Shown piece after piece: positions 11,532-24,600 of a stretch of DNA of 64,000 nucleotides. The notes under the pieces were generated by a model, which saw only the letters and a list, made by a program, of their open reading frames with translations, made no database searches and was not told the origin of the DNA. Within the stretch, counting starts at the first letter, position 1; every line of letters begins with the position of its first letter. The DNA is from Piezodorus guildinii. Lineage: Eukaryota; Arthropoda; Insecta; Hemiptera; Pentatomidae. Both the position numbers and the translations under genes were made by a program. Location of the stretch: contig CM041297.1 in NCBI GenBank assembly GCA_023052935.1, positions 90,642,021 to 90,706,020 of the forward strand, written 5' to 3'.

Positions 11532-12630
11532 ATACGTACTGTATAAAATATTTTCAGTATGTTTTCGAATTATTTTTTAAATAGCTTGACTTTCCCGAAT
11601 CAAGGATTTGTAAGGACGTTTGTTTGGTATTATGTCTTCTTTATTTTTTATTTGTAATTTAGTATTTGATCTTTTCTGAAAATGCATTCGACTCACAAAT
11701 CCTTTTAACTACGCATTGATTAGTTTTGTAGTTTTTAAAGTAATGAAAATATAAATCTATAGATTTTATTTCATTACGAACTTTGAAAGTCTAGTAATTC
11801 GACTGTAATATACCATAGCATATTTACTATAGTTTGGTCTTTTGTTTTAAAAAACACACCTTCCTCTAATCATTCTTTTACGTGTTTTATGAATTACTTT
11901 GTTTTCAAAGTAAATAAAAAAAATACTAACTGTTTTAAGTTAATTAAACCATTACCGAAATGTCATCCTAAGAAGACTATTTACGTTTAACATAATTAAA
12001 AAAATTAATCCCCCTTGTGGAAGATATGGGAACATTTCCTCAGAATATTGGCCCATCACGCTGAGAGAACTTGTGGAATTTCTAGCCATATTTCCCTGTT
12101 GGAGGACTAAATGATTTCGGGGCTTCCCACGCAAGGCCTTCCGTCTGGGATATTGGCTACCATATTTATTGCTTATTGGAAAGGCGGGAGAAAAAAAAAT
12201 CACTAAATTTTACCCGAAATCGATCGCTCACACTCTATAGTTAATTCAGAATATTCTGTTACGTTATCGGCTTCCGCTTAAATTAATGATCACTTTTTCC
12301 TTTTTTAAAATATTATCCGATTTTTCAGTCTTTTATTTATCGGGTAAAGATATTCCTTGAGCCTAAAATGTTTCTCCATGTATAGGTTTTATTAGCCTTG
12401 TTTTTATGAACAATATCATGGAATTTATCAATAATTTTATATTATATTTTACTCAAGATGATTAAATAACTATTTTTGTCAGGGGTTGAAGTACTTAACC
12501 ACGAGTAATTACTACGATGTTATTTCAATATAACTGATGCTAATTAAACTAATGATGTTTATTTTAAACTAAATTAAATTAATTATTTAAAAAAATTCCA
12601 TATGTGAAAAGGAACAATGATAATTTATTA
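11532..12630. other. AT-rich non-coding DNA
   Basis: No supported gene. 11990-12200 is less AT-rich and open for 83 codons on the minus strand (11952-12203), but no domain is recognised. Confidence 0.45.
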
Positions 12631-12634
12631 TAAA

Positions 12635-12997
12635 TGCCGTATAAATCTGCAGATTTCGACAGATCCTTTCTCATTCGATCCACAATTCTACGGAATTCCA
12701 TTCCTCCTTCCATTCGTCACTCCAATTCTCTTCCTACGTTCAAACCCCGCATATTTAACCACTTACTGAATATCCAGGCTCAATAAAATTGTAAATAAGC
12801 TTTTTTATATTTGTTGATGTTGTTGTTTTCTTCTCATTTAAATATGTCTATTTTATATAAATAATTATTAACTTTATATGTACTTAATATGTTCTAAGAC
12901 TCCTAAGCACTTTTTGTACATTCTGTATATTTTATTCTAAAGGGTTATGTTCCAGGATAATAAAGAATAATAATAATAATAATTATTATTATTATAC
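12635..12997 (+). pseudogene. CR1-like LINE 3' end
   Basis: The plus strand near 12655-12790 reads FLIRSTILRNSIPPSIRHSN followed by SLPTFKPRIFNHLLN. This resembles the C-terminal tail of CR1/L2-type ORF2 proteins (a 'WNsLP...FKxxL' region). A 3' UTR and an (AAT)n microsatellite tail from about 12960 follow, a usual LINE ending. Everything upstream is missing. Confidence 0.5.
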
Positions 12998-13630
12998 GAT
13001 TTTATTTTTGCTCTCTTATCTTAGATGCTCATTTGTTGTTTTATTTTTTGCAATATCTTTATTCACACCACGTTTTACCTATCATGCACTTAACCTTGTC
13101 CATTCATGACACTTTAAAAAAAAAAGACTGAAGTGTTTACACTGATGTATTTAACAATAACATGATTATACGATGACAAAAACTACATTTGCTATAGCCT
13201 ATGTATAAAATATACTTTTAAATTCCATATCCAAATAAAGGAGAATACTGCAAAAATATTTATTTTAATGCAATTGTTTGTTTTTAAACATAAGAACAGT
13301 AATATACTGTTGGAAAGCTAAAGATTTTAGAAAAATTATCATCTTATACACAAAATTGTAAAAGTTAGTGGAGAGTGGTGAAAAGCCGACAAAACTTACT
13401 GGTTTAATAACACATGTTTCTATTGAAATTAAATGTAATTAATTATTTAACAATTTATTTTTTCTTCCAAGTCTATTTAAAAATTCTTAAAACTATTTAA
13501 ATTTATTTTATCAATGGGGGTAAGCGAAAGTCGTGAGTTGCGCGCACCAGATTATTTGTATTGATTTGATTTATTTGTTTGTACTAAATTCCGACAAAAA
13601 AATTAACATTAAATGTTTTTTATGTAATTA

Positions 13631-14345
13631 CTAATGACCCGCCTCTGCTTCGCACGAGTAAAATGCGAATACGCTGTCATTTATATTTAACAAAGAATGT
13701 TTGACCGCTTTAGAGCTTATCGCTTTGAGATTGTTAGTTTATCATATCGAAAATTTCCGTTAGCAAGAAATCGTTAGGTCTATATAATAAGGTCAAGGTC
13801 TATATATTATTATTTTCAATCATCGGCAAAAATCAGAAATTAATTAATCAAAATTGGTTCAGGTTATTGCCTTGTTATTTTAAAGTAAAATATAGATTGA
13901 CATTTGTCTACGGTTACAGATTTAACTATTTTCTATGATTTTATATGTCATCGTTAAAGTTTTGTCATTACTGAAACGACGTTATGTATAATGTTTAACA
14001 TCACAACATAGAATGAGAACAAATTTGATTTGGAAGTGTCTCTAAAATACATTTACATAGAAGGATTTTCGTTAGGGGAAGGATTAAATTGCATATTAAC
14101 TTTCCTAAAATCTCGAACTTTCAAACGGTTCATCATAAAATAAGTCTTTACTCCTACTTATATTGAAGATTTTTTTTCTTGATAATTTTATTACAGAGAA
14201 TTTAATTTCTCTTCTAAATAAAACTTAATTGCTAAGTATTGTACTTATAAACTTTAAAAGGCAGATAAAACCGTATCAAAATCAGTTGCGGGTTTAGGAG
14301 AAGTTAGCGGAATCCAGGAATTGCGAAATAATTTTAAATATATCA
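13631..14345 (-). mobile_element. Helitron-like element A, second antisense copy
   Basis: The fullest uninterrupted copy of the family at 7331-9547. The 3' end on the minus strand (left side) reads like GAGGCGGGTCATTAG, and the 5' block (right side) holds 'aaaccgtatcaaaatcagtt' and a degenerate TA-rich terminus. It is about 0.7 kb long and has no ORF. The terminal CTAG has decayed to TTAG. Confidence 0.55.
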
Positions 14346-14978
14346 TAGCACAAGTGATATCATAGCATTTAATTTATAATTAAGCACGCTCGACATTTTT
14401 ATGATGTGAACTACATCGACTACACGTAATTCATGTTATTCCAGATATATTAGATAAACCCAAATAATCGCTTTTTCTAATAAATAAATGCCAAACTTTT
14501 AGTAGGTAATGCTATTCGATGTGATAGTTCATCACATTTCCTACTAAAGAAATAAGAATCATTTAAATCAGTTCAGAAATAGCAGATATATAGCGTTTTG
14601 AATTAAGCAGTGACGATAGGCAATTTTCTTTTGAATTAATCATTACTTTTCATATTAGTTAATTGACTTTTAAGAGCTATATATACATACCCTAATACAG
14701 TTATTTGAAAATAATAAATCATTGTGTAATAATTAAACCTTTATTTTTTTTTGAGGGTTTGGCTAAATTGAGTTATTATTTAAAGGTTGAATGATTGATT
14801 TTTATGTTATAATTTTTTTTGAAATACTGTTTGTGTTGTGGGATATAAAAAAATGTAATTTAAGTGGATATAACTCTCTCCCCCCAAAAAAAATATTTAT
14901 AATAATAAATACATTTAGGATTTAGTTGTTCTGTGACTATAACGAATTATCAGAATTTTGTGGTTTAACAATATAATT

Positions 14979-15121
14979 GGGGTACTCACTACGTTTGCTA
15001 TAGCATGCTATTTGTTTTTTTGCTAAACCCGTCGAGTTTCTACAGTTATTTCCTGTATAAAATTGATGGGTTTAGCACAATAGCACAAATAGCATGCTAT
15101 AGCAAACGTAGTGAGTACCCC
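14979..15121. mobile_element. palindromic MITE (143 bp)
   Basis: Perfect inverted arms starting ggggtactcactacgtttgc and continuing through tatagcatgctatttgt, with the reverse complement ending at 15121. A short non-palindromic core holds a further imperfect inverted pair (tgctaaaccc / gggtttagca). A miniature with the same ends occurs at 62960-63022, where TA flanks both sides, suggesting a Tc1/mariner-type element. No protein is encoded. Confidence 0.85.
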
Positions 15122-15814
15122 TAATATAAATTTGAAGGGTATGGTCCTCCAAGATGGCCTGTCGAAAAAAATAAGATTGAGGTCTGAGGAAAACGAATTA
15201 TGTTCACCAATATTTGTAATGGTTGAGATATTTTCAATACTTATCCTTTATTAGAAAATAAACAAGGATGGGAAACCAATCAAAGAAATTGAATGAATGG
15301 TTGCGGAAATAAGGAAATCAAAGATATTGGGAGTAAATACCAGAAAAGTGTCCATAGGCTCTTCCTTAGAAAAATTACGATACTATTTAAAGAAAAGGAA
15401 ATATAATATAAATAGCAAGGGACGAAAATACGTTAATATTCAAATTATTAATATTGGAACTTTGTTTAAATGAGATATTATACCTTGCAAGATGTGTGTA
15501 TTGTTTTATAGAATTTGATTTTTATTATTATGTTATTTATAAATTTACTTGCCAGGATTATAAAATCTATGAGGGAAAATATTTAATTGTCTCATTTTAA
15601 ATGTTACCTGACTCACTAGCGTCTAAATCCTGTGAAAAATTTTTGCTCCCTAGCGCTTTTTTTGGTAACTAGTTGTTCCAAGCTTTTCCCCTTATAAGGC
15701 TGCAATACACCGCAAAAGAACAAATAAAAAAATTCAAAATAACATCAAATATTTTACTTCTAGAAAATCTTATGATATCATTAATATTTAAAAAATAAAA
15801 TAAAATTCGTTATT
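15122..15814. other. AT-rich non-coding DNA, no feature seen
   Basis: Short frames only; nothing recognised. Confidence 0.5.
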
Positions 15815-16905
15815 CGATATTTACATCAATCACCTGCCTCTCCATATTATTCACTCTAAATACCACCTCTACGCTGACGATTTTCAAATATACCTTTTCT
15901 TTCCACCTTCCTACCTATTACCAGTCACAAAAAAACTACAAGAGGACTTAGATCGAATAAGTCACTGGACTGTAGTCAATAAGATGAAACTAAATGTTAA
16001 AAAAACAAAACGATTGTAATAGGATCCCATCACTTCCTGAAAACTGTTCCACATATCCCGACCCTCTTCCTTAATAGTAATTCTATAAAGTTCTACCCGA
16101 CTGTTAGAAATCTGAGAGTAACCTTTGATCAAACCCTTTCTTCCAAAAACAATATATCCCGGCGTACTTTTCCATCTTACAGCAGTCACTCGATTCAATC
16201 GATTTCCTTTCGTCACCTATTCCTTATGAAACCCTGAAGCTCCTCGTTACCTCTATAATATACCCTACTTCGACTATGCTGTACGTATACGGTGGTGTTT
16301 CTGGGGATTTCGAAGTTATAATAAAACGCCTAATTAATTTCTTTATTCGATTTATCTTAGGAGTCCCTAGGTACAGCTCCGTCGCCGAATTTTATAGCGA
16401 GTTGAGGTGGCTTTACCCTTTCATTCGTCGCAAGTATTTCCTTGCATCGTTCCTCTAACAAGTTATGCAATCCCGCAGTCTATCATACATTTTGGACCTT
16501 TTACAATTCAAATCCTCTGTCCATTCCCGTTATATACGCTCTAGGTCTTCTTTTTAGGCTAAGTGTATTCAATTATAATTAAAAAAATATCCTATTTATC
16601 ACTTGTTTCTCCTTTGGATGCTCTTTCAAGAGTTCGTTTAAAATTCCCCGAACTTCCTTGGTCTATGGTTCTCCTGCTCCATCTCAAGACACACCTCGAG
16701 TTTGGAGCGAAGTGTCTCATCTGAATAGCTACCTGATTCGTTAGGCGTGCCATCCGAATACAAGGAATACATTCCTTTTGTCTCTTGTGTTTGTATTGTT
16801 TATAGTGTGTTGTATTGTTTGTTGTGGGCGGTGTTAATGGGATTCCGGCTGTATTGTTCGTAATGGCCCCAAGAAATGTTAATTCTGTTAATAAAATATT
16901 ATTTC
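15815..16905 (+). pseudogene. CR1-like LINE reverse-transcriptase fragment
   Basis: The plus strand near 15840 reads a reverse-transcriptase motif C region, HLYADDFQIYLF, followed by a DLDRISHW...NKMKLNVKKTK block. Together these fit the CR1/jockey-type RT palm and thumb. Further 3' comes a frame with YVYGGVSGDF and later VPRYSSVAEFYSEL (16276-16458), which fits the region after the RT. Several stops and frameshifts break it. The N-terminal RT, the endonuclease and ORF1 are all absent. The 149-codon minus-strand ORF at 16592-17041 is the shadow of this element's 3' part. Confidence 0.65.
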
Positions 16906-18560
16906 GTACAGAAACATAAGTTAAATATATAAATAAGTCTTTGACTGAATGCGCCGAGTTCATTATATTTCCTTTGACGGCTTCGCTCGAGGCCAAAGCT
17001 TTGATGTAATAATCTAGCTTACCGTACTTTGTTGTTTTCAATTTAATTTGGTAACTTCGTGTAAAATATTAAAAATGTATTAACATTGTTCAGTCTACTT
17101 TATGATGCTTTGATAAATAGGGAATAGATTATTCTTTCTCTAGTATATTAATTTAATTATAAGATATTCTCTTGGTAAGTAAATACGATTACTTGAACGA
17201 CAAACAACTATTACTTGCATTATTTATAAAGTAGTAAATACAACGACAATAGTACATTCATGTATGACTATATAATACTAGACACATGTGCATGCAGAGA
17301 TACTACAATTGTACCTATCATAAAATCATAGGAAGAAAAAAAAAAGAAAAGTTTTTGTTAACATATTTATAGTGTTCCTCATTTTAGAGTAAAATATGAC
17401 TATTATTCTTAATAACGTTATTAACCGTGAAACTGATCCTTCTGTAATCAGCTTAGTCTTCATGAAGAAGTGACCCAAATATTGGGTGAAAAACCTGAAG
17501 TGATTCTTACCAAATCATCTCCTTGATCAACTGTATGCCTTGAAACATTAAAAATCCTTTTATATACTGAATCCAATATTCCCTATAGATTGAACTGGAA
17601 TATCATTTTTTATGAAATTTTGAATTTATTAGGTAATTAGTTTTTCTTAATTATTTAGGTTTTTTTATGTGAATTTTTCTTATGTTAAAAAGGGTTGGCA
17701 TTGAAAATTATTTAAAGAATGTTCACAGAAAATGAAACTATTTGATTATTTTTTGTTATTTGTATTATTTATTTATGTTATATTTATTTGTTAATAATAT
17801 CATTTAATATAGAATTATAATCAATATCGCGTATATTTTTTTCGTTTCATGGAACATCTCATCATGGGGTCATGAGTTAATAGGTTCGAGTTGTTATGGC
17901 AATACATCAACATAGCATACATAACGTGTTCCTTGAAAATGCTGATGGTTATATAAATTAATATCTATGTTTGAAAGCGATCAAACAGACGAGGAACAAA
18001 AACGGCTACCAAATCCATTATAAACTTCGGGTTAACTGGGTCATGTTTTTACCTTTTGACCTCTAATTAACTTCATAAAACTATAGTTTTGGACAAGTGA
18101 GAAGAATTTTCTTGGCTGCCTAACAATGCAAATTTCATCTCGCAATAATCAGACTAATAAATTGCAAATAATGTAAGGTATAAGTTTTCTTGTCCTATTG
18201 ACCCAATGGACTGGGTAATCTCAGACTGTATTCTACGAGTATTATAACACTGCAGGGTGTGTGGCATTACCTACTGTTGTACGTTCATTGATTTGAAAAA
18301 AAAACAACTTATTTGTATGTTCCATGTTTAGTTTAAGTTGACATCATTTTCACGAATTTGCCACAAACTGCCCTACAATATCCTTAAGTAATGTTACATA
18401 CTTATCTCTGCCAAAAATATCCGCTACATAGGACTTTATTTTGACTTTGTCTTAAATGGAATCCTCTTAAATATTTATTTATAAAACAGTGTAATGTTAT
18501 TAATATTTCTCTTCATTGTTTTGTAAGTTTTAAATTGTAAACAATTTTTATGTTTTTCAG
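16906..18560. other. AT-rich non-coding DNA, no feature seen
   Basis: No recognised gene or repeat. The last 20 bases form a pyrimidine-rich run ending TTTTTCAG, a possible splice acceptor for the exon candidate that follows. Confidence 0.45.
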
Positions 18561-18828
18561 AGGGAAACAAAACTGGTGTTGATTTGCTTCAACGCATTTT
18601 CATTTCTCGTTTGAACCCTTCGGTATTGTGCGGTTAGGGCCTGTGTCGCTCAAATTGTTGTTATATCAAACAGTTTAAAAGTGTTTTTTGAAATTCCGTT
18701 CTCTCGACAAGTGTTTGGCTTCAGCCGCAGGCATTCGGTTTCACGCTATCGAAAAGTGTCGGGTTTGGAAGAGGCTGGCGTGTGATAGAATTCCAAGAAT
18801 CGAGAATATTCTGCCATGGAATTACAAG
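18561..18828 (+). other. candidate 5' exon with start codon and GT donor
   Basis: A 268-base block, less AT-rich than its surroundings, follows a plausible acceptor (tgtttttcag, ending 18560) and ends at a consensus donor, CAAG|gtatgt (18828/18829). Near its 3' end is gccATGG, a good initiation context. The frame from 18816 encodes M-E-L-Q and the first base (G) of a split codon, so the intron would be phase 1. The rest would be 5' UTR. I recognise no gene because only four residues are coded. It could be an alternative first exon of the gene starting at 34580, or of another gene. Chance splice-like sequence is possible. Confidence 0.4.
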
Positions 18829-19804
18829 GTATGTTGTAGAATTATATATTTTATTTTCAATGTTTCCTGCTTTTTATATTTATAAATTATTATATGGTTA
18901 GTATACAAACGTAGACTAGCTTATATTCAGAAAAATAAACTCCTGAAATACCTTTAGTATAGCATAATATATATTTAAACATGTGGTATAAAACTTCGCC
19001 AATTTATCATTAACTGTTATCAATATACAACATTCTTTATGAAAATGCTACCAGTCATATAAATAATATATACAATTTATTTATTTTTATGCTATTACAA
19101 TCTGTCAAACCCAAGAGCAATGAGAATTAACGAAGAAGCCAATAATTCGATAATTAATAAATAGATAAATGCGACAACAGCAGAAATGTGCAACCAGCAA
19201 TGGGATAAAGAATAACAATAAAAGAAATAATAACATATCGGGGCATGAGTAAGGACAGTACCGAGAAGCACGTAATTTCTTTAGGGTTTTTTTTTTTTAT
19301 TGTTTTTATGTATGTATATTCAGCATTTTTTTACATAATTGGAGTCCAGTTTTGTTTAATGTCTTGTCAGACTGGTAATAATATCTAACAGTATGTGGTG
19401 TTATAACAATTTATATAGCTGTCTAGGCAATTCAATAAACGTATCTTCAGGAAAAATGGTCAATCACTCTGCTACATTTAAAACGTAATTTCTAGACCGG
19501 TATCAAGAAGTTTTTTGTTTGTTTTTTTGTACTGAATTTAATGATCTGTCGATTAACAAAAATTAAAAAAAAAAGAATAAAAAATTTGGCGCTTTTAGTT
19601 TGTACGGCGCAAAGCTTCGAGATGGATTTTCTTAAATAATAAATAAATGATAAATAAGCTTACACCAAGATTAGGCGAAGATTAAAAAAAGTACAAATTA
19701 AAAATATTTTACAGTAAAAATTTCTCGAGTAAAAATTTCTCGACTATATTCATATCTAAATACATTGTTAAAATATATCTCCTGTAATATACAATAGCAA
19801 AAGA
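18829..19804. other. AT-rich non-coding DNA (possible intron)
   Basis: No gene or repeat recognised. If the preceding exon candidate is real this is intron. Low-complexity A and T runs are frequent, for example at 19287-19300. Confidence 0.45.
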
Positions 19805-19814
19805 AATGCAACTT

Positions 19815-20797
19815 TTTTTTATTTATATTTTATAGAATTTTACAACTGTATATTAACATAAATACAATAAGTAAAAGTGTTGAATAAGAATAAAGTGCGT
19901 GAAAGCCTTGTGAAGAAACTACCCAGCGGTAGAACGATGTTTATCTAAGTAAGTAGATCCCGAAGCCATCTTTTTTTCAATCCCTCGGAGGGCTGTCAGG
20001 AATATGTGAGGTTGATAGGTTGCGGACAAGAGGGTTTATATGGGCTGGGAGTTTGGAATTAAAAGTGGTACATCTGGTACGAGAAAGGTCTGCAACAAAT
20101 GGAATATTAAGGATGATTTTATTTGTGACGAAATAAGGAGTATTTAGGATTTTGCGAAGGATTTTGGATTGTAAGGACCAATCCGTATTCAATACGGGAG
20201 GAATTAGATGGCTTAGTAGAGCCCCAACGCTCGATTCCATATGTCCCGATGGGTCTGATGACGGTAACATAAATGAATCATTTTTGGAATGAATTGGAAG
20301 TTTTGAACGGTTGTTGAGTAAGTGTTGTAATCGGTATCTACGGGCTGGTAGTCTCTTGTCGTTTTAGTCTCGTGTGAGGATTCCATGTAAGACGTTTGTC
20401 GAGATGGAGTCCTAGGTATCGGATTTGTTCAACAGGTATCAGTGTTGTATTATTATAGGATACAATGGGGCCTTAGGTCATCGGTTTGCGACGAAGTGTA
20501 AAGGTGATTTGGTGGGATTTTTTAGGATTTATTTTAATCCTAGTTCTGACACCATTTCTCAATGGCTGTGATGTGGGACTGAAGGGTTTGGGATGCAGCG
20601 GTTGGATCACTATGACGGATAACACACAGGTGTCATCTGCGTAAGTTGTGAGGACAGTGCTAGGATGGTGTGGGATATCAGCTGTATATACCGTATAAAG
20701 AATGGGACCTAAGATACTACCCTGAGGTACACCTGCAGACTGTGAAAGTGACAGAATAAGAAGGTTATGATTTACTTGAAGGTTCTATCAGTAAGGT
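19815..20797 (-). pseudogene. jockey-type retrotransposon, 5'-truncated (copy 2)
   Basis: Minus-strand jockey-clade ORF2 C-terminal part. It starts with the RT region GVPQGSILGPILYTVYTADI (about 20740-20680), then motif C TYADDTCVL, then NNTTLIPVEQIRYLGLHLDK, then IRPIGTYGI and the tail INPLVRNLSTSHIPDSPPRD, which matches copy 1. Several frameshifts and stops are present. The 10-base flank aatgcaactt at 19805-19814 and 20798-20807 marks the target duplication, and T runs at the left are the poly-A end. Most of ORF2 and all of ORF1 are missing. Confidence 0.85.
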
Positions 20798-20807
20798 AAT
20801 GCAACTT

Positions 20808-22140
20808 AAAAAAAAATCTTTTTAGAAATGCTGCAAATTATTACACAATGTTTTTTTATTTAAAATGTTTATTAAATAAATGCTTTGGAACTATCTGTTC
20901 TTTTTATATATTAATTTATTATTCCATTAATAATTCATTTATAACGTTTCGAGGTCCAAAATGCCTCATCTTCAGAATCACTAGTTCTAGCTTAGTTCTA
21001 CAATTAATGTCCTTGCTCTTCCCATATGGTGTTACACTTCCATATTAATATTATTTTAGATTCCTTTTTGATCATTAAGAGTGCAAATAAATAAATGATT
21101 TGGAATTATCTTTTCTTTTTATATATTTATTAACATTTTTGTTTTAAACAATCCCTCAACTTATAAATAAATGTGTAAATTAATAAATTTATATTCAAGA
21201 AAAATCGCCAATCACAACTGATAAATTTAGAGAGCTATGTCTCAGCTATTTCTTCACATTTGTAGATGATTTTTTTTTGTATAGCCAATAGCACTAATGC
21301 ATAGCCAATATGGTAATAATATATTTGTTGTTGCAAACAAGTCTATACGTAGGTTTATTATTGAAAATAATAAACCATCAGGGACAAAAAATAAACTCTT
21401 CAAAAATTTTTCTTTGTATTGTAATGTAATGTATGTTCTTGATTTGTAACTTTATCATTTTGATAAAGTTACATACACTGAAGATTCCGATTCATTCTAT
21501 TTTATTAAAGGATTCTACAAGTCTCAAGCTTATAATTATATTAGTAAATACGTTGAAATATTGTCTGAGCGGGTGCTTGATTTAGCTTTATCACACTGGT
21601 ATATAATGATTATGTCAGTATTATTATTTTTGTCTTATTAGACAATATATTTGTATTGTTTGAAGGTGTCCAGCAGTATTACTTTTGTGCAACATTGGTA
21701 TTGATGATCACAGCTTCAAGTCCCGTTTTTAACGCCGTGTGATGCTGAAGAACACTTCAATCTGATTAACAGGATACAAACTATACATTTCGATCTAACT
21801 CAACTTTTTAAATTATCCAAGGGACTCGTCCTCCTTATCATATCCTGATCATATTCTATGCAATCCTGCACGCCTTAAGCAATTCATTGAAAGTTTAGAT
21901 ACCAATAAATACGAAATGTAAATAGCTCAAATGTTAAAATATAGTTCAGACATATTATTCCAAAATGCCACTTCGTTTAATTGCTGTCATTAAATATGCT
22001 GTTATACCCAAAATAACTCTTTGAATTTGTTTCAATGATTAGTTATGTTCAATAGCTTATGGTTGACGTTTCAATCAGTATGACATTAGAAATATTATAG
22101 TCATACATTGTTATGGGATTTAGGAAAGTCCCAAAGGACT
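20808..22140. other. AT-rich non-coding DNA
   Basis: No gene recognised. 20848-20912 and 21075-21145 share short similar strings around 'aaataaatg.tttggaa..atc', suggesting an old local duplication. Confidence 0.45.
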
Positions 22141-22159
22141 TTATAAAAATTTTTTTTTT

Positions 22160-22465
22160 TCACCTCTACCTCGCCTTTAAAGGCTATACGGGGGTTTCTC
22201 GGAAAAGGTGGTGAGGAGACTGGATTCTAGGAACCTGGTTATCGCCTCCAAAATGCGTGCAGTAAAAACGCGACCTAAAGAAACGCTATAATGAAGGTTG
22301 CAAAAGCTGATTAAATTCCTAGAAGTGGAGATTGGAGCCTTTAATACAAGCCTCAGGACGACCTGTTGAATTAAAGGGAGATCGCCTAAGAGCTCCTGTT
22401 GAAGAAGATTCAAGTTGAAGAACTTCAGAAGAAACTGGGATCGGCCCAATCCTCTATCCGGCGGT
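22160..22465 (-). other. unidentified 90-codon ORF block, possible retroelement 3' end
   Basis: A moderately GC block with an open frame on the minus strand (22449-22177, 90 codons, Leu/Ser-rich) followed at its 3' side by gaggtagaggtg and an A run on the minus strand, the arrangement of a retroelement 3' end. I do not recognise the protein. No membrane or zinc motif stands out. Confidence 0.3.
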
Positions 22466-23210
22466 ATAAGTTTTTAATTTCAAAGTTGAGGAAATGGATG
22501 TTGCAGAAAATTTTGATAGTTATTCTCACTCCTTGGAGAAAAACGATTCTTCATGCAATAGGTTCCTGTGTGAAATAGAGTACCGTTTGAGATAGCGTAG
22601 TTTGCCGTTTCCTACAATCAAGCCAACAATTTTTTTTCTTACACCTACTATGTACAATTCTTGTTTTTTTTCTTTTCATTACTGACTCATTACTTTTTCT
22701 GTAACCTCTATACATTTTAAGGAATCGCGGAGTTCTTAAAATTATTTAAATTATTTTTCAACTAAAGAATGTCTGCGACGGGTCTCGCTTCTAGCTGTAA
22801 GGTGCCCTTAAAATTGTCTTAAGCATATTTTATTCTATTATTACCTAATCAGATGCATCAACATTTTGGGCTGCTGGATGTGAAAAATAACTTTCAACAT
22901 TCCCCCTCAAAGGACTCTTATCGGTTAATTTCTCTTGATTACTCTTCTTTAAGAATTTTATTTAGCTGTGCGTGAATTTTTAAAAATGTTTTTATTCCCA
23001 TAATATGATATAAGAAGGTAATATCAGAATCATTTTTAATAATTAATAATTAAATAAGACTCTTTTTTTTAAGTATTTCCATAATTACTCCATGAAGTCA
23101 TATGTGCATGTCAAAACTGTTACAATCTCGTATTCAACTCGTTGGAAGCCTGAAACTGTTGTGATCTGGTATTCAACACGTTGGCACTTGCAACAGTGTC
23201 GCCCCACCCC
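22466..23210. other. AT-rich non-coding DNA, no feature seen
   Basis: Nothing recognised. A short GC-rich string at 23196-23220 (gtcgccccaccccacgaacc) resembles the 43-bp tandem unit at 50.5 kb. Confidence 0.4.
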
Positions 23211-23214
23211 ACGA

Positions 23215-23730
23215 ACCAGCTAAGACAGTCCCGGTCACGCTGAAAAACGTAGATATTCGCCCCGACGTGAATGTGTTATGCTAGAAATTAGCGGATTGGC
23301 AATTTGTTTTGTAGTTTCAAAGAACTTAACCTGACGTCGCTTAATGAATTCTTCTACTGTTGAAATGTTTAGAATTTTATGGGCATTGAGAGCTTTTTCC
23401 TTCTAGAGTGAACTGTTACTGCATATTCTTTCGACCACCCCATTTTGAAATTGCTGTAATTTCTTCGTAGTGTGCTGTGTGATATGAGTAAACATAGGAG
23501 CACCCTAGAGCAAAGCTGGTCGGATGAAGCTGCTGTAAATAATGATCTTCAGCCGCAAACTTAAGTGTGGGAGGTGAGGAGGATGGTAGTTGTAAGACTT
23601 GTTTTTAGCATTAGGTAGCTTTTATATAAACTGACCTGCAAAAATTCAAGTGTCTCTCAAATTTGATTCCTGGAATATATTGTCCTACTGATGGATTTCT
23701 TCGCATTTTCTATCTTGAACTGTGGTGGTA
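23215..23730 (-). pseudogene. jockey-like ORF2 fragment, second family
   Basis: On the minus strand, in shifting frames: YIPGIKFERHLNF (corresponding to the YLGvxLDxxLnw region), HLSLRLKIIIYSSFIRPALL, then a KKLQQFQN block and KILNISTVEEFIKRRQVKFF. This is the order seen after the RT in jockey-clade ORF2 proteins. The sequence differs from the 19.8-kb family. Frameshifts and stops show it is dead. Confidence 0.6.
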
Positions 23731-24104
23731 ATTACTTTATTTTTTTTTTGGAAAGAAAAATTATGCAGATATAGAGGATGTATGTTCTTTATATATTTAG
23801 TGAAAAATCCTTACTAATAAAATTACTTAATTTTTTTGGAACATAGTAGCGATTGAGTCAACGATTTTTCTCGCTAAAAAGATATCATTTTTGAATAATG
23901 CCAAAATCGCGAAAATGTTTCTGTAAAACTTATCTTTCTGCTCAAGGTTATTTTAAGTATATTAAATAGTTGTATCGATCAACAATGTACTTAAGTATAT
24001 TTTACCGTAGAATTGAAGTTGGTTGAAAACGTATTTTAATATGTGCCTTAATTTTAGGCCTTTTCCTCGGTAACACAGATCTGATGTTTTGATTTTACTA
24101 ATCT

Positions 24105-24600
24105 AGTCTCATCTTTTAATCATCTTAATGATGTGTAACCTTCCTAGGGGTCTAGAATAATGGTATATTATCCGCCATGCTCTCGCAATGATATGATTGA
24201 GTTGTTTACGCACCAAGGAGCTATCGTTATGAGTCTTAAAATTTTGGATTGATATTATTGCAGTTTTTGTATGTGAGTCTTTTTTGCTCAAACCAAAAAC
24301 CTGTGAAGCGTAAGTCCATAATGGCTTTAGTAGGTATGTGTATGTATTCAGTTAATGTCTAATGTTTAATTTTGAAGATTTTGATGAAAGTGAGTATAGT
24401 ACTTTCAGTCGGTGGTTGAGAGTCTGTCTTTTCATCTTTACTTGTGGGCCCCAAGTCATCCTTCAATCGAGTGTCAGTCCTAGGTATGTGCAGAGTTGGT
24501 CTGAGGAGTTTAGTTTGAGGAATTCGGTGAGAATATAAAGTTGATTTTTTACTGTTACTAACTTTTGTTTCCAAATTATTGCATGTTTCTTATGTCTTTT
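24105..24600 (-). pseudogene. jockey-like ORF2 fragment, degenerate
   Basis: Minus-strand pieces SKKSTLYSHRIPQTKLLRP and DTRLKDDLG, then further along YASQVFGLSKKDSHTK and FKTHNDSSLVRKQLN, fit the post-RT region of a jockey-type protein in the right order, but across several frames. It is separate from the fragment at 23.2-23.7 kb because the same region is represented twice. Confidence 0.45.

Noticed and set aside
16592..17041. 149-codon minus-strand ORF
   Set aside because: It lies antisense to the 3' part of a CR1-like fragment and shows no domain of its own.
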